Position numbers and translations under genes: made by a program. This document shows positions 34,964-43,713 of a DNA stretch of 55,472 nucleotides, in pieces (the stretch's first letter is position 1; each line of letters starts with the position of its first letter). This DNA is from an uncultured Parabacteroides sp. (GTDB taxonomy: Bacteria > Bacteroidota > Bacteroidia > Bacteroidales > Tannerellaceae). The notes beneath the pieces were generated by a model that saw nothing but the letters and a program-made list of their open reading frames with translations, searched no databases and was not told the DNA's origin. The stretch is taken from contig UQLN01000032.1 of assembly GCA_900541965.1 (NCBI GenBank), forward strand, positions 1 through 55,472. The letters are read 5' to 3'.

Positions 34964-35578
34964 TTACAATGCTTCTGCAAAAGAAGCGAACATACAGCTC
35001 CAGGAGGTGGCACCGCTGTCGGCATAACCTATCGAACGTTCGCCATAATTACGGGCACGTCCGAAATTTGCTTTCATCTGTACGGTGTCTTCCGCACCTT
35101 TCAGGGCAGCAACAGCTCCGGCCTGAAGGATTTCCTTGATGTCGTCCGATTCGCATGCCTGAATAGCTTCGACAGCAGGAATCAGGGCATCCATCATTGT
35201 CTTGTCACCTTGCTGTGCTTTCGTTTGCTTCTTCACGTTATCCAGACCACCGGCAAACATTTTCTTCACGCCGGCTGCATCCAGTTCTGTTCCTTCAGCC
35301 CCGTCGCTCATTCCCAGGAAGAAGGCTCCCAATAGTGTACTCGTGGAACCGCTTACCTGTAACATAACGTCGAAACCCATATCATTCAGCATGGATTTAA
35401 ATTCCATTCCCTTCTGTGCTGTTGCCACAATAGCAGACATGGCAGTAACGATTGCCTGACCGTGGTCGCCATCACCGATTACAGCGTCCAGTTTTGAAAA
35501 TTCGTCTTCGCGTGCTTTAATGTTCTTCAAGGCGTTATCCAACATTACCTTGAAGTTCTCAATTGTCAGTTGTTTCAT
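34964..35578 (-). CDS. dhaL: Dihydroxyacetone kinase L subunit-like ADP/ATP-binding protein
   Basis: DhaL holds the nucleotide that phosphorylates the substrate bound to DhaK. The 204-residue protein keeps the all-helical DhaL barrel with its metal/nucleotide residues: VIGDGDHGQ (about 31), GSTSTLLGAFFLGM (about 76), GDKTMMDALIPA and GRARNYGERSIGYADSGATS. No EI/HPr/DhaM phosphotransferase genes are adjacent, so an ATP-dependent kinase is more likely than a PTS-dependent one. It is 9 nt behind the DhaK-like gene. Sugar specificity of this family ranges from dihydroxyacetone to tetruloses. Confidence 0.88.
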   Translation of the reverse strand: MKQLTIENFKVMLDNALKNIKAREDEFSKLDAVIGDGDHGQAIVTAMSAIVATAQKGMEFKSMLNDMGFDVMLQVSGSTSTLLGAFFLGMSDGAEGTELDAAGVKKMFAGGLDNVKKQTKAQQGDKTMMDALIPAVEAIQACESDDIKEILQAGAVAALKGAEDTVQMKANFGRARNYGERSIGYADSGATSWSCMFASFAEAL

Positions 35579-35587
35579 GTTCTTTGT

Positions 35588-36604
35588 TTATTTACCGATA
35601 GTCGTCCAATAAGGAGCATCGGCGCGTTTGTTCTTCAAATAATCGATATGGTCTTCGTCCAGGATTGCCATAATCATCTGGAATCCGGCTTGTTCCTGCA
35701 CGGTCAGGATTTCCTGAATACGGCTCACTACAACTTCCAGACCACGTGCCTCCAGTTCCTTGTAGGCTTTACGGAAAATGATGTTCAACTCCATATGAGT
35801 GGTTGCTCCCACACCGTTGATGATAAGCAACATTTTGTCGCCTTTCTTCGGTTGAAGTTGCTGGCAAAGCAAGTCAACCATTTCAGCAGCCGTAGCATCG
35901 GCAGATACCAAAGGTTTCTGTCCGCCACCGCCTTCGCCGTGTTGCCCCATACCGATTTCCATCACTCCGTCGGGCAAATCAGTAATGGTTCCACCGTTCT
36001 GAGGATGCGTACAGGAACGCATAGCTACAGCCAGTGTGGCAACTTGTTTGTTGTAACGTTCGCCTATTTCAATCAGTTCGTCCAACGATTTACCTTCTTC
36101 GGCGGCAGCACCCAGTATCTTATACAAAGGAACACAACCTGCCAGACCGCGACGGTCGTCATCGTTTGCACCGATACCGGCACTGATATCATCGTGCGTA
36201 AGAATTTGCTTTACCTTGATGCCTACACGTGCAGCCAGCTGGCATGCCATATTTGCGCTCATCACATCGCCTGAGTGGTTCAACACAACCAACAAGATGC
36301 CGGCTTCACGCTTCATCAACTGCAAAGCCTGAAACAGGCGTTGTGCACCGGGAGCAGCAAAGATGTCGCCTACCACGGAACAGTCCAGCATACCGTCGCC
36401 TACAAAGCCACTTAAAGCCGGCTCATGTCCGGAACCGCCCAAAGTAACGATAGCGACCTTATCCTCACTCTTCGGATTGGCACGTACTACTATATTTTCG
36501 CCACCCAGCTTTACCTGGTCCGGATACGCCAATACATAGCCTTCCAGCAATTCGGGAGTAATTTGTTCGGGATCATTAATAAATTTAGTCTTGATGTCTG
36601 ACAT
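35588..36604 (-). CDS. dhaK: Dihydroxyacetone kinase K subunit-like protein
   Basis: DhaK binds short ketoses covalently as a hemiaminal to a histidine. The 338-residue protein has the two-domain fold. Motifs seen are VTLGGSGHEPALSGFVGDGMLD (about 52), VVGDIFAAP, LLVVLNHSGDVMSANMACQLA and EIGMGQHGEGGGG, which holds the binding His (about 220). The usual VKNYTGD is VLNHSGD, and GIHGEPG is GQHGEGG, so the pocket may differ from classical DhaK. It is preceded by a VOC gene (32 bp) and followed by dhaL and an lsrF-like gene. Together these form a likely kinase/aldolase route from a small ketose to DHAP. Confidence 0.88.
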   Translation of the reverse strand: MSDIKTKFINDPEQITPELLEGYVLAYPDQVKLGGENIVVRANPKSEDKVAIVTLGGSGHEPALSGFVGDGMLDCSVVGDIFAAPGAQRLFQALQLMKREAGILLVVLNHSGDVMSANMACQLAARVGIKVKQILTHDDISAGIGANDDDRRGLAGCVPLYKILGAAAEEGKSLDELIEIGERYNKQVATLAVAMRSCTHPQNGGTITDLPDGVMEIGMGQHGEGGGGQKPLVSADATAAEMVDLLCQQLQPKKGDKMLLIINGVGATTHMELNIIFRKAYKELEARGLEVVVSRIQEILTVQEQAGFQMIMAILDEDHIDYLKNKRADAPYWTTIGK

Positions 36605-36636
36605 GGTGTTTTCCTCCTGTTCTTTTTAAGTGATTA

Positions 36637-36951
36637 TTATTTTACTTCCATGATTTCAATTGCAATGCCTTCTTCTTCGATGAAAGCGATGGTAAGATGC
36701 TCATCACATACAGCCGGGCCGAAAATCACTTTCTTTCCTTTCAGCTCTTCTTCGATGGAAGGCACGGTATAAGCAATATGTCCCTGTGTCTGTACCAGCT
36801 CCGGCAGACAGCTACCGGGTTCAAACTTTAAAAACTCAATCCGGTTGGGGCTTTTGCTGTAGTCTGTCAACCAAACGTTCAGACCTTCGTTCAACACTGC
36901 ACCTTCTTTCTGTTCTGTAGTTACGATACCAACGTGATTAAATGTTCTCAT
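36637..36951 (-). CDS. VOC-superfamily protein (glyoxalase/epimerase fold)
   Basis: The 104-residue protein is a single half-barrel pair of the vicinal oxygen chelate fold. FNHVGIVTTEQ is the first metal-ligand His, HIAYTVPSIEEEL the second, and EEGIAIEIMEV supplies the terminal Glu. This is like methylmalonyl-CoA epimerase or small isomerases. It precedes the dhaK/dhaL/lsrF-like genes and might isomerise the substrate or product, a job done by LsrG in AI-2 breakdown; that is inference. A palindrome array lies 77 bp upstream of its start. Confidence 0.78.
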   Translation of the reverse strand: MRTFNHVGIVTTEQKEGAVLNEGLNVWLTDYSKSPNRIEFLKFEPGSCLPELVQTQGHIAYTVPSIEEELKGKKVIFGPAVCDEHLTIAFIEEEGIAIEIMEVK

Positions 36952-37028
36952 GATGATTAAATTTTAAAGTGTTTATAATTTAATTTATTCATTACTTAAT
37001 TTTCTACTTCCGAGCACTGTTTTCAAAA

Positions 37029-37102
37029 CACCGGTGTTTTGACTTTAGAACATATATGTTTTGAAAACGAAACACCTATGTTTTGAAATCAGCACATATA
37101 TA
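37029..37102. repeat. Array C: four palindrome cores at 22-bp spacing
   Basis: Cores CACCGGTG (37029), CATATATG (37051), CACCTATG (37073) and CATATATA (37095) are exactly 22 bp apart, with TTTTGA linkers as in copies A and B. The array occupies the gap between ccsBA and the VOC gene, where the promoter of the latter should be. Confidence 0.82.
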
Positions 37103-37115
37103 CCTGACAGCAGCA

Positions 37116-39557
37116 TCAAAGTCTGTCCATTTTCTTCCATCCCCTGCGGGAAAGGACAGCCAATACGATTACTACAAATAGTGCGATATAAAGATAAATA
37201 AATATACCGTGTACATTATCATTCTGCCCGTATGAATGCATCCCGCTCAGGAAATAATTCACACCGAAAAAGGTCATCAATACGGAAGCAAAAGCGACCA
37301 CCGAAGCCAGGTTGAACAACCAAAGGTTATTCCAGCGTTTCACCAAGTGAAGATGGGCTACTACCGCATACACCACCATTGTAATCAATGCCCAAGTCTC
37401 TTTCGGGTCCCATCCCCAGTAACGTCCCCACGATTCATTCGCCCAGACCGCTCCTAAGAAAGTCCCTATCGTCATCAATGCCAGTCCTATCCAAAGCGCC
37501 ATCTCGTTGATAATGCCCAGTTCCTTTATACGCTGCGACAAAAGGGCCGTATTCTTTTTCCCGGTAATGCTCATCATCACCATATTCGTTAATCCTATCA
37601 GGCAGCTTATGCCGAAAAAACCATAAGCGGCTACAATTACAGCCACATGGAACATCAGCCACGGGGATTTGAGCACAGGAACCAACGGATTAATCTCCGG
37701 GTCCATCCAGTTCAATCCGGAAACAAAAAGGATGATTCCCCCAAACATGGTTGCCAAAGCAAAAGTAACCGCACTGCGACGCACAAACAACAAGCCTGCC
37801 AATACAGTAGCCCATCCCACATAAACCATTGTTTCGTAAGAGTTGCTCCATGGAGCATAACCTCCGATATACCAGCGCATTCCCATTCCATACATATGAA
37901 AACAGAACACTGCAAATACCCCGAATATCAATATCCATGAGGCTATTTTCATCCAACGTTCCTGTTTAAACAGCATCGCGAACGACAGAACCAACAACAG
38001 ACCGCCTAAAACAAGGTAACCGATTTTACAATAGCGGAATACTTCCAGTTTATTATATTTCAATTCGGCTTGTATTCTTTCCGGGCTTATATCGAGCGTC
38101 TTGTTCTTTGCTTGCTGGTAAGTGGAAATCATACCGAGCACCTCATCGGCTTTCGACCAGTCGCCACCTTTCAGTGCTTCCTGTACCTCGGAGATATACC
38201 AGTCCATGATACGGGATACGAACATCGAATCTTTTCCTGTGAAAACAGACAAATCATCACCCGGAGCATACCATTTATGGTTCGGGTCGTCTTCCTTCGG
38301 GAAAAGGTTCAATAGCTGGTGGTTGACAAGCTGGTGAAAGATATTTACCTGTTCGTCCAGTTTCATCAAATCCTTATCGAAACGGGAACGCTGGGCAGGC
38401 ATTTTATTGTATGCCTCTTCCAGTTTTTGCTGGAGCTTATAGTTACCGTTTGAATCGAAAACTTCGATATAGGCACACTCGCCGTCCGTCAAGTCAAAAT
38501 AATTGGCAAGCTCAGGATTGGAAAGCGTTATCAATGGGATACGCATCCACATATCGGGCATGGTCAACAAACTTATCAAAAACTGGTCGGAGTTGAACTG
38601 TCCGATTTTATCTGCCTTATGGAGTTTACGGAGGATTTCGGAAGAGAAGGTATTTAGCGGCATCATACGTCCGTTGTTTGCCTGTATGGGCAAAGCTCCG
38701 AACAGTTCGGCATGTGCCGGGCTTACCGGATATTTCTGGATAGCATCCAGCATGGGAGAAGGTTTCTCTTTTGCTCCGGCATCAAAGGAGAAACAACCGA
38801 ATGCAAATAACAAGGCAACAAGAGGCGTTACCACACGCATTTCTTTCAGACGGCGGGAAAGACGCATAAAGCGGGTATCCTTGCCGATAAAACTTAAAAC
38901 AAGCCCGATGACCAACAACAGGTAACCGGTATACGTTATATTCCGTCCTGCTACATCGCGGTTGACGGAAAGAATAGTTCCACGTTCATCCTGGTCGTAT
39001 GAGGCCTGGAAGAAACGGTAACCTTTTACATCTAATACGTTATTCATAAAAATACGCTCCCGGAGGGTTTTGCCATCCACATGTACCAAAACTTCACTTT
39101 CATATGAAGAGGGGCTGGCTGAACCGGGATAACGGGTTAAAGTGAACTTTACCAGTTCGACGGAAAAGGGTAAGGTGAGATTGCTTGTATTCTGCGAAGT
39201 ACGGACAACGACCTGGTTGCTTGTCTCTCCTTCACGCAGATGCAGAATACCTTCTTCGCCGGTAAGGAAGGATGTAAGGGCGCCAAGAAGGATAATAATA
39301 AAAGAGAAATGGACAGTCATTAATGCCCATTTGCCCCGTTTAAGGTATTGGTGTTTGATACAAGCGGCTACAAAATTAACGACCAGCAAGAACTGGAGCA
39401 GAAAAAAAAGTGGGGAATAATAAACCAGTGTCTTGGCTGCAACTGTCCCGTGGTACTTTTCTATAAAAGTAGCCACAGCCAATCCACAGGCATAAATCAG
39501 TAACAGGACGATTGTCGTTACGAAAGAAGAGAAAAATTTAATTAGAGTCGCTTTCAT
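37116..39557 (-). CDS. Cytochrome c biogenesis protein, fused ResB-CcsA (CcsBA, system II)
   Basis: CcsBA exports heme and attaches it to CxxCH motifs of apocytochromes in the periplasm. I start the protein at MKATLIKFF (39557), giving 813 residues. The N-terminal part (about 1-240) is ResB-like with early transmembrane helices and a periplasmic domain. A long periplasmic region follows. The C-terminal part (about 490-810) has the CcsA helices with the heme-handling WWD motif (SWGRYWGWDPKETWALI) and flanking His residues (HMYGMGMRWY, LMFHVAV). Its neighbours upstream encode two proteins with two CxxCH motifs each, so this looks like a dedicated assembly factor. Confidence 0.9.
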   Translation of the reverse strand: MKATLIKFFSSFVTTIVLLLIYACGLAVATFIEKYHGTVAAKTLVYYSPLFFLLQFLLVVNFVAACIKHQYLKRGKWALMTVHFSFIIILLGALTSFLTGEEGILHLREGETSNQVVVRTSQNTSNLTLPFSVELVKFTLTRYPGSASPSSYESEVLVHVDGKTLRERIFMNNVLDVKGYRFFQASYDQDERGTILSVNRDVAGRNITYTGYLLLVIGLVLSFIGKDTRFMRLSRRLKEMRVVTPLVALLFAFGCFSFDAGAKEKPSPMLDAIQKYPVSPAHAELFGALPIQANNGRMMPLNTFSSEILRKLHKADKIGQFNSDQFLISLLTMPDMWMRIPLITLSNPELANYFDLTDGECAYIEVFDSNGNYKLQQKLEEAYNKMPAQRSRFDKDLMKLDEQVNIFHQLVNHQLLNLFPKEDDPNHKWYAPGDDLSVFTGKDSMFVSRIMDWYISEVQEALKGGDWSKADEVLGMISTYQQAKNKTLDISPERIQAELKYNKLEVFRYCKIGYLVLGGLLLVLSFAMLFKQERWMKIASWILIFGVFAVFCFHMYGMGMRWYIGGYAPWSNSYETMVYVGWATVLAGLLFVRRSAVTFALATMFGGIILFVSGLNWMDPEINPLVPVLKSPWLMFHVAVIVAAYGFFGISCLIGLTNMVMMSITGKKNTALLSQRIKELGIINEMALWIGLALMTIGTFLGAVWANESWGRYWGWDPKETWALITMVVYAVVAHLHLVKRWNNLWLFNLASVVAFASVLMTFFGVNYFLSGMHSYGQNDNVHGIFIYLYIALFVVIVLAVLSRRGWKKMDRL

Positions 39558-39593
39558 TCTTCGTTTTGAATTAAGAGAGATTACATAAATTGA

Positions 39594-39672
39594 TATCAAC
39601 GGGTGTATTGCCCGTATCGGCCCGACAAATTTATAATTTTATTTATCGATATGACCTATACACCCATTGATA
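39594..39672. promoter_or_regulatory. Inverted repeat flanking a minus-strand promoter (ccsBA)
   Basis: TATCAACGGGTGTAT (39594-39608) and ATACACCCATTGATA (39658-39672) are inverted with one mismatch. Between them CAAATTTA (39626-39633) is the minus-strand form of TAnnTTTG, placed to drive ccsBA. The arms would lie near -40 and +15, which fits repressor looping or a paired operator. Confidence 0.5.
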
Positions 39673-39693
39673 CCATTTATGTTTTGTCCTTAG

Positions 39694-42600
39694 TTAGTCT
39701 TCAATGATAACACGGAAGCCTACATTAAATACAGTCTGGTACGGATAGAAACCCTTACGTTCATAAGCTGTCGAGAACTTCGGACGTTCGATGTATGAAC
39801 CGCCACGGACAACTTTATATTCGGAAGGAGTCTTTACTTTCTCTGTATAAGGATAAGGTACATAATCAGAGCTTGTCCATTCTGCCACGTTACCATGCAT
39901 GTTGTACAAACCGAACGGATTAGCCTGATAATCCTTAGCGCCTGTCTGAACCAGATTACCATCGTTTACGCTCTCTTCCTTCGGCAAATAGATGTAATAC
40001 TTATACCAGTAGGAAGTTTTAGGCATCGGCTGCGGATCGATACCGCTAACAGCCAATTTAAGAGTCGTAGCATCGGCAAGGTTTTCAAACTTACCGAAGT
40101 CGGTATTCAGGTCACCATACCAAAAGTCTGTATCGCTACCTGCACGGCAAGCCCATTCCCATTGTGCTTCGGTTGGAAGCGTAATGTTCAGTCCGGTCTT
40201 TTCGCTCAGTTTTTGGCAGTACTCTACTACATCGTTATAGCTTACACGGATAACGGGTTGTTCCGGTTTGTTTGCCGGGTAGCCCTGTATCACATGGTCT
40301 TTCCACTGCTGGTCTACGAAACGGCTGTCATGGTCAGGGAAGATTACGTTGTACTGCTGATTGGTAACTTCCATTTCAGCCATCCAGAACGGTTTGCCGA
40401 TTTTTACCTTGGTGGTAGGATAAGCATCTTTCGAGCCACGGTAACTACCCATTACAAACTCACCGGCAGGGATACGGACAAATGTCATTTTCACTCCCGG
40501 AGCCAGTTCGACTACTTTGCGGGTTTCTTTTTCGTCTTTCAGCATTTCTTTGATAGCTGAAGCATCAAAAGGCCATCCTTTTACTTTCAGGTTCTTTTCC
40601 TTTACAGGAGCTTCCTTCTCAGGCATTTCCGGAGTAATCGGACCTTTAGCTTTCAGGTAGTCTGCATAATCGGCGATTTCCTTCTTCCAGTCTACACCGG
40701 CACCGTTGGCATACTTATCAGTCAATTCCTTACGACGTTCAATCTGGTCGAATCCCTTGTATGGGAAGTCGGTGATTTTGTTCGCATTGAAATAACCTTT
40801 ATCCGGACAGTTGTAGTCAATCCAGTTATACAGGGTCTTCCATTCCGCATCGGTCAGCTTCACATTGTGATGGCCTCTCTTCAACAGACGGACCAGTTCG
40901 CTGGTGTTCGGATGATATTCGTACGGATGAAGTACAACCATGTCCCCTTCTCCACCCTGACGGTGAATATACGGATGGAAGTTCAGATAAGAAGTGCCAT
41001 AACCTAACTTATCTTTCTTACCGCCACGCAGGTCGAATGCTTTATCACCATTATGGCAAGCAATACATGCGCGGTCCAGAATCGGTTGTATTTCCAGATC
41101 GAATGTAAATGAACGGACACCACCTTCCGGAGCTTGGAGTGCATGAGGAGCTTTCTGTGAAGCTATCACGCGCTTCGGAATAGGAATCTGGTTCTGGTCT
41201 TCATGGCAACCGATACAGGAAACCACTTCACCCGGTTGTCCGGTCAGCCAGCTACGCATCCACTGTACAGCCACACCGTCTTTGTCGATTGGCTGGATAG
41301 AAATCGGAGTGTTAGCTGGTACTTTGAAGATAGCGGAACCGTCTTCTTCCACAGGAACCGTACCCAGGATACGTTTGATATCCCATCCGCTCTGGATACC
41401 ATGCCAGTTATGGTCGGATGTAGTTTTAACATACGCATATTCGTAAGCATGCAAGCGGAGATATTTGACCGTACCGCGAGGAATGCCACGTAAACCTTCT
41501 CCCTGGTAAATATCCTGGATAAAGATTGTTGCTTCCTTATCGTTCAGCTTTACACGGTCGGGAATTGCAGGAGGCGTAGTTGTTTTACGAACCAGCGCAG
41601 GGCTTATAAAGCCTTCGCCTTCCGATTTCATCAGGCAGGTTACGTTATCGTAGATATCCACCAGATAGATACCCCACAAAGATTGCGGGTCTAACTTAGC
41701 AGCTACCAGGAAATATTTGTCATCCAACGGCATCGGTTTGATGAACTGAGGCCATACGCCATTTACCAATTCGTCTTTAATCAACTCGACTACCGGACGG
41801 TTACGATAAGGTATTTCCTGTATCATACCGGCAGTACCTTTACGTGCTTTTGTCGGATCGAAGATAATCAGACGACCGGAACGGGCAATACCGTGGTGAC
41901 CGGAGATAACTCCGATGAATGCGGACGAATGTCCCGGAAGAGGCTGAACATCGAACGTACTGTTCGGGAACATGGAACCGCTGCCATAAAGGGCTTTGTT
42001 CTCTGTTCCGTCCGGATTCATATGCATGATGATACGGGAGTAATAGTGAGTAAGGTCGGTATATTCCCAACGGGTATACATCACACGACCGTTGTTCATG
42101 ATTACCGGGTTCCAGTTTGCATCCTGGTCGAATGTCAGACGGCGCAGGTTCTTGTTTTCCGGAGTATAAAGAACCATATTACCGACAGGATCATCACCAC
42201 TTACACAAGGAACACCCTGGTAACCGATATTGGAATTGGCAATGATACGACCATCCGGCAGATAAGTTCCATCATAAAATTCCAAATCAGGCTCTTCATT
42301 TTCCACAAGCGGTTTGCATCCGGTACCGTCCATCTTCACTTCGTAAACATTCCAACGTTTATCCGGCTGAGCCTGTGTAAACATGACACGGTCGCCGTTC
42401 CAGTGTAAACGAAGATCTGCAATAGAGGAGGTATTAGTCGGTTTATATACGGAACGAGTCTTTACATTACCACGCAGATTTGAAAGTTCTACGATTTCAG
42501 CGTCGAAGCCTTCACGGCGTGCAGATTCCTGGTTACTCCAGTTATTTGCCTGTGTTCCCAAATCCGGAGCCATCGCCTGACGTGCACGTGAACCTAATTT

Positions 42601-43686
42601 ATAACGGGCGGCAACAATCTTGTCGGCATCCAACAACGGATTACCTAAAAGTATGGCACGTTTACATTCCAATGCTTTACGGGCATCCGCCAATGCCTGT
42701 TCGTTACCGCTATAAATACCATCAAAACCTTTTTGTTGAAGTGTAAGCAGTTCATCGTACATCGGCTGGTATTTAGCCACATCATACCCTTTCTGTTTTT
42801 TCAGGTCGGCAAATGCCAGCTTTACGGCATCTACATTCAACCATGCCAGTTCTGTTTGCACTTCATAAACACCCTGGACTTTCTCAAACAGCTCGAGATA
42901 TTTACGGATTTGTGTATCCACATCCTTTTCAGAAGCAATGCGGGCTACTTCACTCTGATAATAAGAACCGTTTTTCAGTTTGGCAACCATATCCTCTACC
43001 GCCTGCTTTTCAACAGAGGCATCCGGAGTAATCAACCAGGTATCCAAACCGTCCATTAAGGCGCTCAACATACCGATTTCGCGAGGATACTGACTGATTA
43101 ACTTGTCTCCAGTCGTCTTCGGAAAGACATTCAATGCCTGGAAATATACGCTGCCGCTCTGAGAGGTATCGTCTACTCCGACTTCTGCTTCAAAGCGGAC
43201 ATACTTACCTCCTACCGGATAAACCAATGTACCGTTAGCATGGCAGAATACACCATGAGGGTACAATTTACCGGCAATATATATTTCTTTATCGTACGCA
43301 TTGATGTTCATTTTCGGTTTAGCCCACCCGGCTACACCATATTCATAAGGAACTTCGTCCAACCAGACAGAGGAACCGTCGGCAGCAATCAAACGGGCAT
43401 TCCCCCATACAGCCTGGTCGTAGTCCGAACCGTCCGGACCTCCGGAAGTAATAAGCACGAGCTTATCCACTCCCTTCAAATCCACAACAAAAGGAGCTGC
43501 TTTCTCTTTATGCTTCACCCATCTGGAGATGACCGGCATCCCGGATTTCCGAAGCTCGGAGCGCAATTCCGATTTTGCTTTAACTGATGCATCAATCCAT
43601 GTTTCCACCTTTTTCTGCTTCGGTCCGGCCGATACCAGCATGGAGGAGGAAAGGAATAATGATGCAATTAATAAGTATTTATTCAT
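39694..43686 (-). CDS. Secreted diheme HzsA-like propeller fused to NPCBM and SUMF1/FGE domains
   Basis: The 1330-residue protein has a signal peptide (KYLLIASLFLSSSMLVSAG). An NPCBM-type carbohydrate-binding domain (about 40-190; FVVDLKGVDKLVLITSGGPDG, LYPHGVFCHANGTLVY) follows. A helical part leads into a long beta-propeller related to the alpha subunit of hydrazine synthase (about 370-830). Two heme c motifs, CIGCH (about 824) and CIACH (about 873), come next. The C-terminal formylglycine-generating-enzyme-like domain (about 1062-1330) contains MTFVRIPAGEFVMGSYRG, LPTEAQWEWACRAG, GNVAEWTSSDY and VVRGGSYI. I do not know its substrate. It is the largest gene in the operon and lies between a cupin gene and ccsBA. 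Confidence 0.82.
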   Translation of the reverse strand: MNKYLLIASLFLSSSMLVSAGPKQKKVETWIDASVKAKSELRSELRKSGMPVISRWVKHKEKAAPFVVDLKGVDKLVLITSGGPDGSDYDQAVWGNARLIAADGSSVWLDEVPYEYGVAGWAKPKMNINAYDKEIYIAGKLYPHGVFCHANGTLVYPVGGKYVRFEAEVGVDDTSQSGSVYFQALNVFPKTTGDKLISQYPREIGMLSALMDGLDTWLITPDASVEKQAVEDMVAKLKNGSYYQSEVARIASEKDVDTQIRKYLELFEKVQGVYEVQTELAWLNVDAVKLAFADLKKQKGYDVAKYQPMYDELLTLQQKGFDGIYSGNEQALADARKALECKRAILLGNPLLDADKIVAARYKLGSRARQAMAPDLGTQANNWSNQESARREGFDAEIVELSNLRGNVKTRSVYKPTNTSSIADLRLHWNGDRVMFTQAQPDKRWNVYEVKMDGTGCKPLVENEEPDLEFYDGTYLPDGRIIANSNIGYQGVPCVSGDDPVGNMVLYTPENKNLRRLTFDQDANWNPVIMNNGRVMYTRWEYTDLTHYYSRIIMHMNPDGTENKALYGSGSMFPNSTFDVQPLPGHSSAFIGVISGHHGIARSGRLIIFDPTKARKGTAGMIQEIPYRNRPVVELIKDELVNGVWPQFIKPMPLDDKYFLVAAKLDPQSLWGIYLVDIYDNVTCLMKSEGEGFISPALVRKTTTPPAIPDRVKLNDKEATIFIQDIYQGEGLRGIPRGTVKYLRLHAYEYAYVKTTSDHNWHGIQSGWDIKRILGTVPVEEDGSAIFKVPANTPISIQPIDKDGVAVQWMRSWLTGQPGEVVSCIGCHEDQNQIPIPKRVIASQKAPHALQAPEGGVRSFTFDLEIQPILDRACIACHNGDKAFDLRGGKKDKLGYGTSYLNFHPYIHRQGGEGDMVVLHPYEYHPNTSELVRLLKRGHHNVKLTDAEWKTLYNWIDYNCPDKGYFNANKITDFPYKGFDQIERRKELTDKYANGAGVDWKKEIADYADYLKAKGPITPEMPEKEAPVKEKNLKVKGWPFDASAIKEMLKDEKETRKVVELAPGVKMTFVRIPAGEFVMGSYRGSKDAYPTTKVKIGKPFWMAEMEVTNQQYNVIFPDHDSRFVDQQWKDHVIQGYPANKPEQPVIRVSYNDVVEYCQKLSEKTGLNITLPTEAQWEWACRAGSDTDFWYGDLNTDFGKFENLADATTLKLAVSGIDPQPMPKTSYWYKYYIYLPKEESVNDGNLVQTGAKDYQANPFGLYNMHGNVAEWTSSDYVPYPYTEKVKTPSEYKVVRGGSYIERPKFSTAYERKGFYPYQTVFNVGFRVIIED

Positions 43687-43713
43687 GCGTTTAAATTTAA
43701 AGGAGAGTTGGAG

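Noticed and set aside
39594..39672. Second invertible promoter
   Set aside because: The enclosed distance is only 49 bp and the arms have a mismatch; a looping operator is more likely than an inversion.
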